Origin: Patellaria atrata CBS 101060 | Lineage: Eukaryota; Ascomycota; Dothideomycetes; Patellariales; Patellariaceae | Length of the DNA: 64,000 nt | Assembly: GCA_010093705.1 (NCBI GenBank) | Contig: MU006116.1 | Span: 100,394-164,393 of the forward strand | Direction: 5' to 3' | Part shown: in pieces, positions 32,589-43,558 of the stretch | Layout: each line of letters opens with the position of its first letter | How positions within the stretch are numbered: the stretch's first letter is position 1 | Translations under genes and position numbers: made by a program | Notes under the pieces: model-generated | The model's input: the letters and a program-made list of their open reading frames with translations, nothing else | Told to the model about the DNA's origin: nothing | The model's database searches: none

Positions 32589-34659
32589 AACAAACCCGAG
32601 CGAACTCGATGCTTTCTTCGTTTCGTGAGCATTTTTAGACTTGTACTGTATTCCGAGCGTTGCATGCTAGATAGCTCCATAGGGCTCTGTACAGTACAAT
32701 CAGCCATTTCTCACATCTTTCTCTCACCTACCACATTCTCGTCTCATAGTGTTATCTTGGCCACCGATTTCGAACGGGGTCAGCTCCGATGATGCAGAAG
32801 CTTCCCGTTTAGAGCAAAGAGGACATGGCCCCACGCGACAATTGAGCTGAGAACGTGGTGAAGATCTTTACTCCACATGGGTAGGTCACTTGCAGACGAG
32901 TGCTTTAAGGTTTGATCACCTTCCGCTTATCCCGCTTACCGTGGTCTCCGATACTTTGTTTTCACTTCCTCTTATTATTCTTAGGTGCAGTTGATAATTC
33001 TCCTTGACCGAATTCAGCCCGACGGAGGCCAAGTAAAGAGGCAATTGGGCCCAATCTATCACAATTGAGCTCTTCCGAAGGGTTACCTTTCACTCGATTA
33101 GGTCCCTTGTTGGGTGTGGTGGACTCGTGTGGAGAACATATGTCCAGGTTGAGGCTCTTGATGGCCATGCTGATCTTTACGGTTATTATACTCGTACCGA
33201 AGCTGTATGGAATACGATCTTCAGTCTATCCGACGAAGCGACGACGATCGAATATTTTGGTGAAGATCGTCCGGCCAGGCTTTAACAGTGGTTAAGAGAT
33301 GGAGGGCTTTCGGCCTGACAAAGAGAAAGTGCCAGTCCGAGATTTCAAACACTCTAACCGGGGCTGCCCGGTGTTATGCACACTTTAACAGGTGGCAGAT
33401 TTAGCGCCATGCAGATATTCTTTGAACTCCAAACTCCCATGGATTGATGGATGCCATTTAGTGTTCCTTTTGTCGTGCAGCTGAACCTACCATAACCTTA
33501 GCGACATCCTTTGGGCGTTCTGGAGCGAGGATGGAGCCCTTGGAGTCAGTTCGAGGGGACTTTTGTAAAGATCCCGGCCTGAGTGTTACCGTGGGTTACC
33601 CTTAAGGTGCGGGAAGCGTCATCTATGTAGAATGACGGCGGTGACGTTTCTCGCTTCATCGGCCTACATTTTGTTTCGACGGCAGGTCATGCAACGTCAG
33701 CAGCAACGCAGGATTAAAGAGCATCTGGATCCCTTTGATTCTATATATCGAAGGGAATCAATTGGCGATGGGGCATATGAGAGAGAGAAGCAACTCACTG
33801 TGGGGCGTTTCGATTCATTAGTGCACATGTTGGTTGGGAGACAGACTGTTAGGAGTTTTGCACACAAATGGAAATCGGATATTTCCAAAAGCGACACACA
33901 GGCAACCAACTGTCCGGAGAGATACAGGCTAAGATACACACGCCCTTTTCATGCGAGTCCTACCTTGATAGATAGGAGCCTATCTGTTAAATCACTTGCT
34001 TGCGCAAGATTCCTGCCCTGCCCTGTTCTTTGCCCAGTCTTACCCTGGGGATAGTTCTACCTACCAAGCTATCAAGATTCCGAAAGCTACAGTATCACCA
34101 CATCCCCACACTTTTTTTCTTTCTAAATTAATTCTTTTCAAACTTATCCCTTGCTTTTCCAGCTTCGTCTCCTCTTTAGTAAATATAATAACCTCTCTTG
34201 TCCTCAACACCTCCTTCCTTTCCCTTTTTCTGGTTCCGAGTGCATCTAACAAGCACACGACTTCCCACCTCAAGTCACCGCACCCCCACCTCACCTACCT
34301 CAACTTACCCCTCCATCACCGAAGGCGGAACTACAGTGCCTTTGGTTAGATCCCTTTCGCACGGAATTTTAGGACACCTTGCCTATTCAACTAGAGGTTC
34401 TGGGAGCTTCAGCTTTGAAAGGAAAACAATCTCACGTTTCACTGTTGTTCTTATTTCACGCCGGATCGACGAGCCAGAAGGGTCGAATACATCTACCTTT
34501 CGTCATAGCGCCCTGACCTTTCGACCGCCCCGCGTGGCACTCTTGCGACATCGATAAACGAATTTCTTCCTCCGTATCCCCCAACATAAATCGCTGTACA
34601 TTTACTTTTGGCCTTAAACATTATCCATCAAATCCTATAGGTTTTCCTGAACAGCAAAG
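32589..34659. other. Intergenic, with long pyrimidine-rich YPD1 upstream region
   Basis: About 2.1 kb without a credible gene. A plus-strand open frame at 33632-34054 (140 codons) shows no domain. From about 34105 to 34345 the plus strand is strongly C/T-rich, a usual feature of promoters and leaders of well-expressed fungal genes, here of YPD1. Confidence 0.5.
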
Positions 34660-35233
34660 ATGGCACGGACAACCGATCATCCAGAGGACAGGGTTAGTCA
34701 TCAGACCTTAGTCGAGTCGCCATTTGACTGATCTCAAAGCGTAGAGCGAGGAGGGTTCTACCGGCCTTCCTGAAGCTGGTGATAGCATCGATACTTCCAC
34801 TTTTGAGCAGATCCTCGAGATGGACGAAGACGAGGATGAAAGGGAATTCAGCAAGAGCATCGTTTACGATTTCTTCCAGCAAGCGGAGAGCACATTCAAC
34901 AATATGGATACGAAGCTGTACGTACATCAATTACTGGTGACAAGGTTCGAGCTGCCGGCTGACATTCGGAATAGCGCAAGTAAGGACCTGGAGACGCTAT
35001 CATCACTCGGCCACTTCCTCAAAGGTTCATCCGCCACACTCGGTCTCACGAAAGTCAAAGACTGCTGCGAGAAGATTCAAAACCTCGGCTTGAGAAAGGA
35101 CGAAACGGGATCGAAGGATGAACATGACGACGAGAAGAGCTTGGGTAAGATCAAGGAGCAGATCAAGCTGGCAAAGCAAGAGTTTCAAGAAGTCGAGAAA
35201 GTTCTAAAGAAGTTCTATCATGATGACGCATGA
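34660..35233 (+). CDS. YPD1: Histidine-containing phosphotransfer protein Ypd1
   Basis: Three exons, 34660-34692, 34745-34917 and 34975-35233, giving 154 residues. The HPt domain is clear: FEQILEMDEDEDEREFSKSIV, a helix with QAESTFNNMDTKL, then LSSLGHFLKGSSATLGL with the phosphorylated histidine at position 82, and the closing helices. Ypd1 carries phosphate from hybrid sensor kinases to the response regulators Ssk1 and Skn7 in the osmotic and oxidative stress pathway. The second intron (57 nt; GTACGT donor, CTGAC branch, TAG acceptor) has a length divisible by three and no stop, so an unspliced transcript would add 19 residues just before the active helix. Relatives lack that insert, which supports splicing. 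Confidence 0.94.
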
Positions 35234-36084
35234 TCCGACCACCGTAAGACGGTTTTTAACTTACCTAGCGCTCAGGGATTGGTTTATTGTGGGGAAGACG
35301 AGCTTGCATAATGAGCGATGAATGGCTCGTATCATGAGATAGAGATGACGGACTTCCGTTGTATGCATTCAGAACGACTTTAGATTAGTCTTCATAGCTT
35401 TAGACTGAGCAATCACTTGAATGTGTGTCTGCAGTCCACGTTCCGTATTCTCCAATACTCACCTTTTGTGTTTCCCGCATATTGGCTTCCTACTTGATTA
35501 AGGCCAATTTATCACTTCAAGATATTACGTCTGTATACTATCCCCATTGTAGAATCTTCGACTACCGTGTGCTCGTCCTGACAGGACGGGAATACATGAG
35601 GTATCCTAAATGCATGAACAGCGTTAGTGCATAGACCTCCTCATGAATATACGCTCTTAGAGAGGTCTCTAACTTCCATATGCAGAATATCCGAAATGTA
35701 AAAGAAAAGTACGATCATAATACCCGACAGGGCTTGACCGGTACTGATAGCTGAGGCTGCGGCATCTGGTGAATGAACCATTAGAACTACCCTGTAATGG
35801 TACAGAAAACATAGGAGAGCAATTCACGATTGGAAAAAGGATATGTCTTGCATCTCACTTTGATTCCTACTTCAATGTTAAAGTAGTTCAAAATTCTCAA
35901 AATATCGTCAGTCAAACTTCAAACAAAACCTGACAACTACCCAAAATGCGGCTAAATCGCGGCTAGAAAGCTGTGACGTGGGAGCGTCACGATCCCAAGG
36001 AATCATTCTCGCTACTTGTTTGTTTAGAAATATTTCTAGAACAGAAACTTCTCCGCCAATATCAGAAGAATAAAATCATATATC
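35234..36084. other. Intergenic
   Basis: YPD1 3' flank and GET2 upstream region, with no other feature recognised. Confidence 0.5.
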
Positions 36085-37111
36085 ATGGACACTCCTCCAG
36101 AGGTCCCCGGCGAAACCCCTAATCAGCGACAAGCTCGTCTCCGACGCGAACGTCGCAATGCCCAACTCCAAGCCGGCGGTTCAGAACGCCTTGCGAAAAT
36201 CACGGGCGCGAGCGGTCGGCCTGCTCCTGCTCCTGAGTCCCGTATTCCCTCCCCTTCTTCTCCTCTACCTCTATTTATTTTATCTAATATTTAAATCTCC
36301 CCATGTAGCTCCAGTAGTATCAACCCCACCCGTCTCGCAAACCCCAGATCCAAAGGAAGTTGATATAAGCGAACACTACTACAAACCCTCTTCCCGCTCA
36401 CGAACAGATCTCCAAACTTTCGATAGTAGTTCTGCACAGGATGGCTCCGGTCTTGGGAACATGAATAATCTCCCACAAAACCCCTTCGCAGCATTCCTCG
36501 GTCTAGGATCTCTACCAGGCTCTAATGCTCCCTCCTCCGACAGTCCAAACGACCCAATGCTCGCCATACTTTCTCAGCTCCTGCAAGGCCAGTCGCCCGA
36601 TCCCAACGATCCTAATGCGGCCGGCGGCCTTCCTCCAGGCCTCGCAGAGATGTTTGGGGCAGGTGGACAAACACCTCCCCAACAGCGAAGTAGTACAAGC
36701 CGAATATGGGCAATCGTCCACTTCGTCTTCTCCCTCTCCCTCGTCGTTTACGTCGCCCTTTACTCTAACTTCACCGGCACCGTCGCGCGCACTACCTCTC
36801 CCTCTTCGCCGGTATTCGATACCCATTCTGCTGCGGATGGTCTGGCGGACGGGGTAGGCAAGCGTCTGTTTTGGCTGTTCGCAACGGCAGAGTTAGTATT
36901 GCAGAGCACGCGCTTCTTTTTGGAGAGGGGAGAGTTGAGGTCGGAAGGGTTGTTGGGGAGCTTGAGTCGAATGTTACCGGAGCCTTGGTCAGGGTGGATC
37001 AGGGTAGTCGGTCGGTATGGGGTTATTTGGAGGACGGTGGTGGGGGATGCGATGGTTGTTGTTTTTGTGTTGGGTATGTGGGCGTGGTGGAATGGTACAG
37101 CTGTCGCTTAG
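36085..37111 (+). CDS. GET2: GET complex subunit Get2 homologue
   Basis: Two exons, 36085-36241 and 36309-37111, giving 319 residues. The intron is 67 nt with a GTATTC donor and CTAAT branch. The N-terminus has the conserved basic Arg cluster RQARLRRERRNAQLQ followed by GGSERLAKITG, which in Get2 recruits the Get3 ATPase. A disordered Pro/Ser-rich middle part follows. The C-terminal third has three likely membrane helices, around residues 190-210, 245-265 and 290-315. Get1/Get2 form the ER receptor that inserts tail-anchored proteins delivered by Get3. Architecture and the N-terminal motif support the call; overall sequence conservation in this family is low. Confidence 0.82.
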
Positions 37112-37377
37112 GGGATGAGAATGGTATCATATAGGAATAACGTGAAGTGAGACGTATGAGTGGAGATGAAGAAGCCTATCATGCCCAAAGGATTTGAAAT
37201 ATGCGAAAGATTTACAATGAACGCCAAGCCCATGCATCCTCTGTTATACAAAGTACGTACAGTACAGGATAAACACCTCGATACAACCTCACCTTCGCCT
37301 TTCCATTTTCTGATCTCCTTCCATTTTCCCCTCTGCACAACGGAAATATCCTTCCATCCGGTTCTACCTCTCTCGCT

Positions 37378-38202
37378 CTAAGCGATAGAACCTCTTGCAG
37401 CTTTCAACCTCGCTTCCTCCGCTTTCCTCGTTGCTACCACCTCCGCCACCTTCCTCCGATCCCTCTCACTCCTCAACGCCGTCTCCTTCAACATCCTACT
37501 TAGGGTAAGATCCTCTTCAGTCGGCTCGACCTCCTTGGCCCCCGACACCGCCGCAAATTCATCATAGATATCTTCTATCGTCCTATGTTTCAGGGGGATT
37601 GTGTGAGTGAATTCTTCCTCCTGAGCCTCCGATGGTTGGGCAGAGATTTGGGAAGAAGGTGATTTTGGCATCCGGGAGACGGGAATGGAGGTCGTGGTTG
37701 TAAAAGCCGGGGGGGAGGAGGCCAGGTTGGTGGGAATAGATGAGTAGTGAAGGGTTAGGGTGGAGGCGTCGGTCTGGGGGAGGGTTTGGTCCACGGTCAT
37801 TGGGATGGTGGGGTTGCGGAATTTGAGACGGGGGAGGATTTTGCGCCAGAATTGTCTGTTTCGATACAACGATATCAGCTTCATTCTCTATTTGGGCGGA
37901 GGGGAGAAGGAGTGGAACTTGAGGAGAGAGACTTACCGAGCCCCCAAATGTCCATCTGACAACTTCGGCGCGAACGCAAGATGTATTCTTTTAACTTCGG
38001 GTGCGAGCGTTGCAGCGCCGAGGCCCATTCGTATTGTGAGAAGCTATGATATGATTAAATATAAGAATTTATATTTCGAGGAGAACAACCCGGAACGTGT
38101 ATACCTTCTATAAGCAATTGAGGTTAGTTATTGAGCATTTGAAGAGAATTTCAGGGAGCTTACAGATTGAAGCTTTCGCATTCGCTTTGCTATGCCCACC
38201 AT
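37378..38202 (-). CDS. MRP49: Mitochondrial large-subunit ribosomal protein mL61 (Mrp49 type)
   Basis: Four exons: 38164-38202, 38105-38107, 37937-38043 and 37378-37855, giving 208 residues. The thioredoxin-like L51/S25/CI-B8 domain is seen as TIRMGLGAATLAPEVKRIHL, KLSDGHLGARQFWRKILPRL and KFRNPTIPM. The C-terminal half is a fungal extension with an acidic, then basic helical end. The second exon is a probable 3-nt microexon, AAG (Lys), between a 56-nt intron with a perfect ACTAAC branch site and a 61-nt intron. If it is skipped the frame is unchanged and one Lys is lost. The domain is shared with complex I subunit NDUFA2, but the FWR..LPRLK..NP pattern fits mL61 better. Confidence 0.82.
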
Positions 38203-38580
38203 CTTGGTTGTGAGATTTGATGGGAGTTTGTATCTACACAGTCCTGAATTGAGATTGAAGATGCGCGATGGGAAATTCTGTCGGAGCGGAATCTCTTGGC
38301 CGAATCTGGTCGCACTTGGGCCTCTGAGCTTATTATGTGAGACATACGATGACAGCATAATTCAACCTCACATTGTACAGTCGAAGCTGGAGAGATTTAA
38401 ACAATACTATTTTACAGTTGTTACATGTATGTATTCAAGCTGGGGCAAAACCCGTTTTGTACGGTGATACACTCCACCAGTTCTGTATTCAATCCACAAG
38501 CTAGTCGATGTACGGCCACTGTACAGCTTTCACGAGTCGAGAACAAGCCTACTACATCTTGGACAAGACCATTATCGAGT
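38203..38580. promoter_or_regulatory. Divergent promoter region, mL61 and ASCC1-like gene
   Basis: Fewer than 400 bases lie between the two start codons. An in-frame ATG at 38425 lies inside it and could lengthen the right-hand protein by 52 residues. No specific element was recognised. Confidence 0.4.
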
Positions 38581-39711
38581 ATGGCACGTAAAAGGGTCAA
38601 AAGTGGGAAGACATCGGGTCCTACAACCGCCAAAAAACCTCCTTTGACTCACTTTCTCTGCTTCCCTTTAGTAACCGAGGCTTCGCGGCCAATTCTGCAA
38701 GAATCCATGAATCGTTTCGCCAAAGCGATTATAAGGGCTGAGGACGGTTCTTACAAGGAAGATCCGATCTTTCCACCAGCTGCCATCCGCCCTGTTGGCA
38801 CTCTTCATCTGACTTTGGGGGTTATGAGCTTACCGAAACCCGAGCAGCTAGAGGGAGCTCTTTCTCTTTTGAAGAGCTTGGATGTTGTATCTATGCTGAA
38901 AGATATTGACCTTAAGATTAAGGGGGTCAATGAAGGCAGTAGAGAGGTGGAAACGCAGAAACCGGGCCATATCGAATCCTCAAATGAAGGGGAAAATAAA
39001 TCGGCGTCAGATCAGAGTACTGTTGACGTCTCCAATACGAGTGTCGACGTATCAAACATCTCGGCCAAAAATTCGGAAAAACAAGCTGTAATAGAGACCG
39101 TAACCCCGTTGGTAATAAACCTGAAATCCCTCTCAACTACTAAAGGACCTACGAAAGCCTCAAATCTATTTGCGCCTCCAGAGGATTTAACATCCCGCTT
39201 ACAACCGTTTGCGGAGGCACTCAAGAACCTCTTCACAGATGCTGGGTTTATGTTCAAAGAAGAGCGAAGATTGACTCTTCATGCAACCGTTGTCAACACG
39301 ATATATGCTCGTCCTGGCGGTCGTCGAGGGAGACCGGCACCCTTGACTAGGGAAAAAGATGTTCATACTGAAAAATTTCAAATGCAGAAGGAGAGCGAGA
39401 CCCTAGGAGAGCACGAAGAAGATGACCACAACTTGAGTGGTGAAGACGATCCTATAGATACAGGAGGAACTGCGACTGAAATCTCAAAGTCTACACCGGC
39501 CGGATCTGTAAAGGCTCCGCCTAAGGCCAGAGGTCCGATCAAGTTCGATGCTACTCCACTGTTGGCTCGGTATAAGGACTATGTCTGGGCGAACAAGATT
39601 CGGATCGAGAAAGTTGCAATATGCAAGATGGGCGCGACGAAGATCTTAGATGAGTCCGGAAAACCTATAGACGCGGCTTATGAGGAGGTCGCATCTATCC
39701 CATTACCGTAA
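38581..39711 (+). CDS. ASCC1/AKAP7-type 2H phosphoesterase domain protein
   Basis: Single open frame. From MARKRVKSG at 38581 it gives 376 residues. The in-frame ATG at 38425 would give 428, but its extra 52 residues look like leader sequence. The 2H phosphoesterase fold is marked by two H-x-T motifs, LHLTLG (CAT at 38806) and LHATVV (CAT at 39280), plus THFLCFPLV at the start and KIRIEKVAICKMG at the end. Long acidic Ser-rich inserts interrupt the domain. ASCC1-like proteins are associated with the activating signal cointegrator complex and RNA-related or alkylation-damage responses in animals. The fungal role is not known to me. Confidence 0.8.
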   Translation: MARKRVKSGKTSGPTTAKKPPLTHFLCFPLVTEASRPILQESMNRFAKAIIRAEDGSYKEDPIFPPAAIRPVGTLHLTLGVMSLPKPEQLEGALSLLKSLDVVSMLKDIDLKIKGVNEGSREVETQKPGHIESSNEGENKSASDQSTVDVSNTSVDVSNISAKNSEKQAVIETVTPLVINLKSLSTTKGPTKASNLFAPPEDLTSRLQPFAEALKNLFTDAGFMFKEERRLTLHATVVNTIYARPGGRRGRPAPLTREKDVHTEKFQMQKESETLGEHEEDDHNLSGEDDPIDTGGTATEISKSTPAGSVKAPPKARGPIKFDATPLLARYKDYVWANKIRIEKVAICKMGATKILDESGKPIDAAYEEVASIPLP

Positions 39712-41585
39712 AAGCGAAACGTAAGACATTATAATTATCAATAGAGCTCTTCAGACTATTCCGGGGACAAGATTTGTAGCACCGCCAGCGTTTGCCTAGG
39801 AGAATAACATGAATGGATAGACATCCACGCGACAAAGTGTTGAAGTTATGAAATCATATTCTGCTTACTGATGAAGCTGGTCTCGGGGATATATAGGTTT
39901 TGATGGACCGAAGGATGGGTTTATGACCTGGATGGGGTAAATTTTGGCTGATACATATCAGTCATGCGGAAGGCCATTTCGAACGTTTCCTTAAACAAGG
40001 AGAGGAGATGGTTGTCTTTTTGCGAACTTCAAATAATGAATCAACTCACATCTTTCCGGCGAGACGGTTCTTGAATCTTGATCGCGCTCGCCAGTCGCCA
40101 CTAGAATTGGCGCTACGGCTCCTGCCGGTTATCCTGCCATCGATATCTACCTACAGGTTATCCAGGATTAGGGAAGTACGTATAGCGGGTACTGCAGTAT
40201 TTTTTCGAAGCCAACTTCGGACAATCAATAATAAATGGCGGTGGAGTGCGATACGCTGTATATCACAACCCAGAGACAAGTGAGATCACTGCGACTCAGA
40301 CATGTCGCAGCACAATCTTTTATGATTTTATCAAGATTTCGAGTTGTCTCACGAGCATGATAGCAACATTTTGTGCGTGGTTTCAGGTCTCCATCTCAAC
40401 TGCGATATGCCACTCGTGGCGCTCTCAGGAGCAGCTGAAGAAAATCGTCGTTTTTCTCCTTTGTCTTTACTCAAACTAACATGAATTGGGCTCAGTACGA
40501 AATCATGCTAAGCAAGCGTGATAATTATTACATTATCATTGGTCTGGATGAAGTGGGTTGAAGGAATTGAAGTTCGATGCGTCTCAAGGGTTAGCGAGGC
40601 TTAATCGAACAACCTGGAGCAGATCCAGATCCGATCATTTCCCACCATTCCGTCCAGAGTTTACGATGCCTAAAAGAGTGGAAAATCTCTGTCCAGCACC
40701 TTTTCGTGTTCAATAGGATACAGACCGTGTGTACCATTCAGGTACTGTACTGTACAGTACAGTACAAGGCTGAAGGTATGGTACGTACTATGGGAACCAT
40801 ACTGTAGGGTGTCGATATGAACACTAACTTCCAACTTTTCCTCATGCCGTGCCCAGCCGTCGATCGAAGAGCTCCATTCAAGTCCAAGATTCATTTTCGG
40901 CTCTTGCATAGCCCAAACGTCGATTCGTTTTTGCAACTTTTCGGTCTGTTTTTCCTTTGAATGTTAGTCGAACCTTTTCTCTCAACCATATCAAGTTCGT
41001 TCAGCGCTCGAATTCAACTAAAAGCGTTTCAGTGGGGATATTCAGTTGTTCAAAGACTTTCAAAATTCAAATACCTCATCAGTAGTCCATCCCTGCATTG
41101 GAAAGATCCGCTAGACACCAATCGCGTGGCGCTACGGGCTTTAAGTGTTTCGATCTTTCCAGTTCATTTTCAAAGACGATTGTTGGCATTTTGTGGGTTT
41201 AGCTCCTAAACTTGTCCCTGTTGAGTACACTTGCAGAAGTCTAAACGCGTTCCTGCGGTAGTGATAGCCCATCCAACTTTCTGGGCATCAACTTCGACCA
41301 TTCGGGATGTTTTTACCCCTTTTCCTATCCAATCACTTTGAACTGCTTTTCTCACTACGGAAAGCCACGCTGTAGAATGATAGAGAGATAAGGGCAATAA
41401 AATCCAGCCCCTCAGCTCAATCAGCCACCAGGGCTCTTTGTCATGCTCCCCTGAACTGATCACCACAGTAAAATGGTAGTATACCCCTCGAACTTAGCAC
41501 CAGGCACGCGATCATTCTCTCTTTTCATATCTCCCTCTTTCGACGCTCTTGTGTCATCCATTCATTCTAGTTTGTCGTTGTAGAG
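39712..41585. other. Intergenic
   Basis: About 1.9 kb without a credible gene. It holds a 24-base perfect palindrome at 40742-40765. Upstream of 41586 the plus strand becomes pyrimidine-rich, consistent with the GT8 promoter and leader. Confidence 0.5.
40742..40765. repeat. Perfect 24-base palindrome made of GTACT/AGTAC units
   Basis: The sequence is GTACTGTACTGT followed by its exact reverse complement, with no loop. It amounts to overlapping GTAC palindromes at 5-base spacing. The short GTACAGTAC motif recurs elsewhere in the window, for example near 37256 and 32690. Confidence 0.9.
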
Positions 41586-42861
41586 ATGGCTGTCGATATG
41601 TCTCAACCACTACATTCATTTAGTTCATATCGTTCTTGCGCTTTGAGTACTGCGTACACTCGCCTCCTTCTCGTTTCAGGGATATTCTTATCATTATTTT
41701 TCCTCACAATCGCCAGTTTACATCCTAGAACTTCACAACATCTACCCACGTCAGTCACTTCAGCAGTTCATGGTGCTCTCGAAAAGATCCATCCTAGCCA
41801 GCATGAAAAATTAGCGTATACCACGTTCCTAGCAGGCACGGTAGCTTCATCTGAAAATATAACCGCCAATGACTTCGATCTTGATGTTTACTTCCAAGCT
41901 GCCCGTCTATTGGGATATCATGTAATGCACAAGCCTAGCACTCGAACTCGACGTGGTGTCGATTGGGTCGTACTTGTTACACCAACCGTACCTGAGCTCA
42001 AGAAGGAAAGACTAAGAGCTGACGGTGCTATTGTCGTGGAAGTCGACCCGGTGGAGACTGGCGACTGGTTCCATCCGGGATTGGAGAAATGGAGCGAGGT
42101 GATGTCGAAACTGAGACTTTGGCAGCTTACCGAGTACGACCGTATGCTGTTCCTCGACACTGATAGCGTGCTTATTAAGAATATCGACGGTATTTGGGAA
42201 GATCCTGGCGCGATGATGGTGAAGTCTGTTCGTGAACCTGTGAGTCCGGTCATGGACGATGAGACGCCGATTCCTGAAAAGTTCCTCTTCGCTAGTGTAC
42301 CTGAGGTAAGATTCTACCATAAACCGAAATCAAATGATGCCATCGGAAAATCCTGTACTGACCTCCTCTCAGTCAAAGCCCGAGCACAACTTCCCGCCCA
42401 AAGATTCGGACTTTTGGCACGGCCACAATTACTTCAACGCAGGCTTCTTCATGCTCTCTCCATCCACCGAGCTCTTCGATCACTACCTCTCCATCGCCTC
42501 TCCGGCCAACGCTTCACAGCCTAAATTTAACTCCGCCTGCCCCGAGCAGAATCTCCTGAATTACGCCCATCGCCGCGAGGGTGCCATGCCCTGGCAAGAC
42601 CTCGCAGTGACCTGGAATATCATCCGCGCTAGTAAAAAGGATATCGATAGAGGAGCGTTCAGTCTGCATACGAAGTGGTGGAATGCCAATCAAGATATTC
42701 AGGAGTTCCTTGGGAAGGAGTTGGAACGTATGAAGGGTTTCTATGAGGGCTGGGATGAGAGAAGAAGGGAGGTTGAAGGGGCAGTAGTACCAGGGACGGC
42801 CATGAAGTTGAAGAGATGGGTTAAAAAGCAGGTTTATGAGTGGACGGACGTACCGGTGTGA
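41586..42861 (+). CDS. Family 8 glycosyltransferase, type II membrane protein
   Basis: Two exons, 41586-42305 and 42373-42861, joined by a 67-nt GTAAGA..CAG intron, giving 402 residues. A short cytoplasmic N-terminus and one hydrophobic helix (about residues 27-46) indicate a Golgi-type signal anchor. The catalytic part contains AYTTFLAGT, the D-x-D metal and sugar-nucleotide site in RMLFLDTDSVLIKNID, and FWHGHNYFNAGFFMLSPS and CPEQNLLNY downstream, as in GT8 enzymes (glycogenin and galactinol-synthase relatives). It probably transfers a sugar from a nucleotide sugar in the secretory pathway. Donor and acceptor cannot be told from the sequence. Confidence 0.88.
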
Positions 42862-43410
42862 TCTCGGTTCTTCTACATTTCTCTTAACTCACTTCTTCGG
42901 CGTTTATGGCTTCGATATGGTATGGGTATGAGATTTCTATAGAGGGCATCTGAAGAAAGTGAATGGCGTAATTTTCAAGTAACGGATAATCATGGTATCC
43001 ATGTCTGGTTGATCTGAACTAAGCTTATCTCTAACTATCACCGTCTACAATCCCCTAGTTCCAGATTGAGAGATTCACTTTTCTCAGCCCCAGCCACGAT
43101 CCAATAATCAACACTATTTCCTCTAATTGCTCGTGGTAGTGGCATTCTGGCACAACAGTCCTCCTTCCAGAGGTCGGTGAGAGTTAGCACTCACAACATG
43201 CTTTGGGCTTATATTTTAACATCGGAAGGGATCCCTGAGAACTTTACATTGTTTACAAGGCCTCGAATGTGGAACCGTTGTTTCGGCAGCATGCTTCCTT
43301 CTGAGCTGGGACTAGTCGCCCTTTCTTCCTCCTCGATGCCCATATAAGCTTGTGGCCTCGACTCCTTTACTTTCGGGGTGCGCTTAGATTGCTCCCTTTG
43401 TATTTTGTGT
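42862..43410. other. Intergenic
   Basis: GT8 3' flank running into the repeat at 43411. Nothing else was recognised. Confidence 0.45.
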
Positions 43411-43518
43411 TGCGCATATGAGCGTTAGAGGTCGATGGGATGGCTTGCTCTCACTGTCTTTTGTTGCTCATATGAGCCTTGGAAACCGACGGGATGGTAT
43501 CCTCTACGTCTTCCTCCA
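43411..43518. repeat. Two degenerate 54-bp tandem copies
   Basis: TGCGCATATGAG at 43411 and TGCTCATATGAG at 43465 start two copies that stay similar for about 50 bases (GGTCGATGGGATGG versus AACCGACGGGATGG). A more diverged piece may precede them. They lie at the edge of the decayed coiled-coil locus. Confidence 0.55.
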
Positions 43519-43558
43519 TCTCTTTATACCCTTCAGTACGCAAAAGGGTTTTGAAGTC

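Noticed and set aside
33632-34054. Plus-strand frame of 140 codons upstream of YPD1
   Set aside because: No domain, no supporting splice structure, and an unusual composition; considered noncoding.
38425-38580. Upstream in-frame ATG for the ASCC1-like gene
   Set aside because: The added 52 residues are atypical of the family, and the second ATG gives the usual basic leader; kept as an alternative only.
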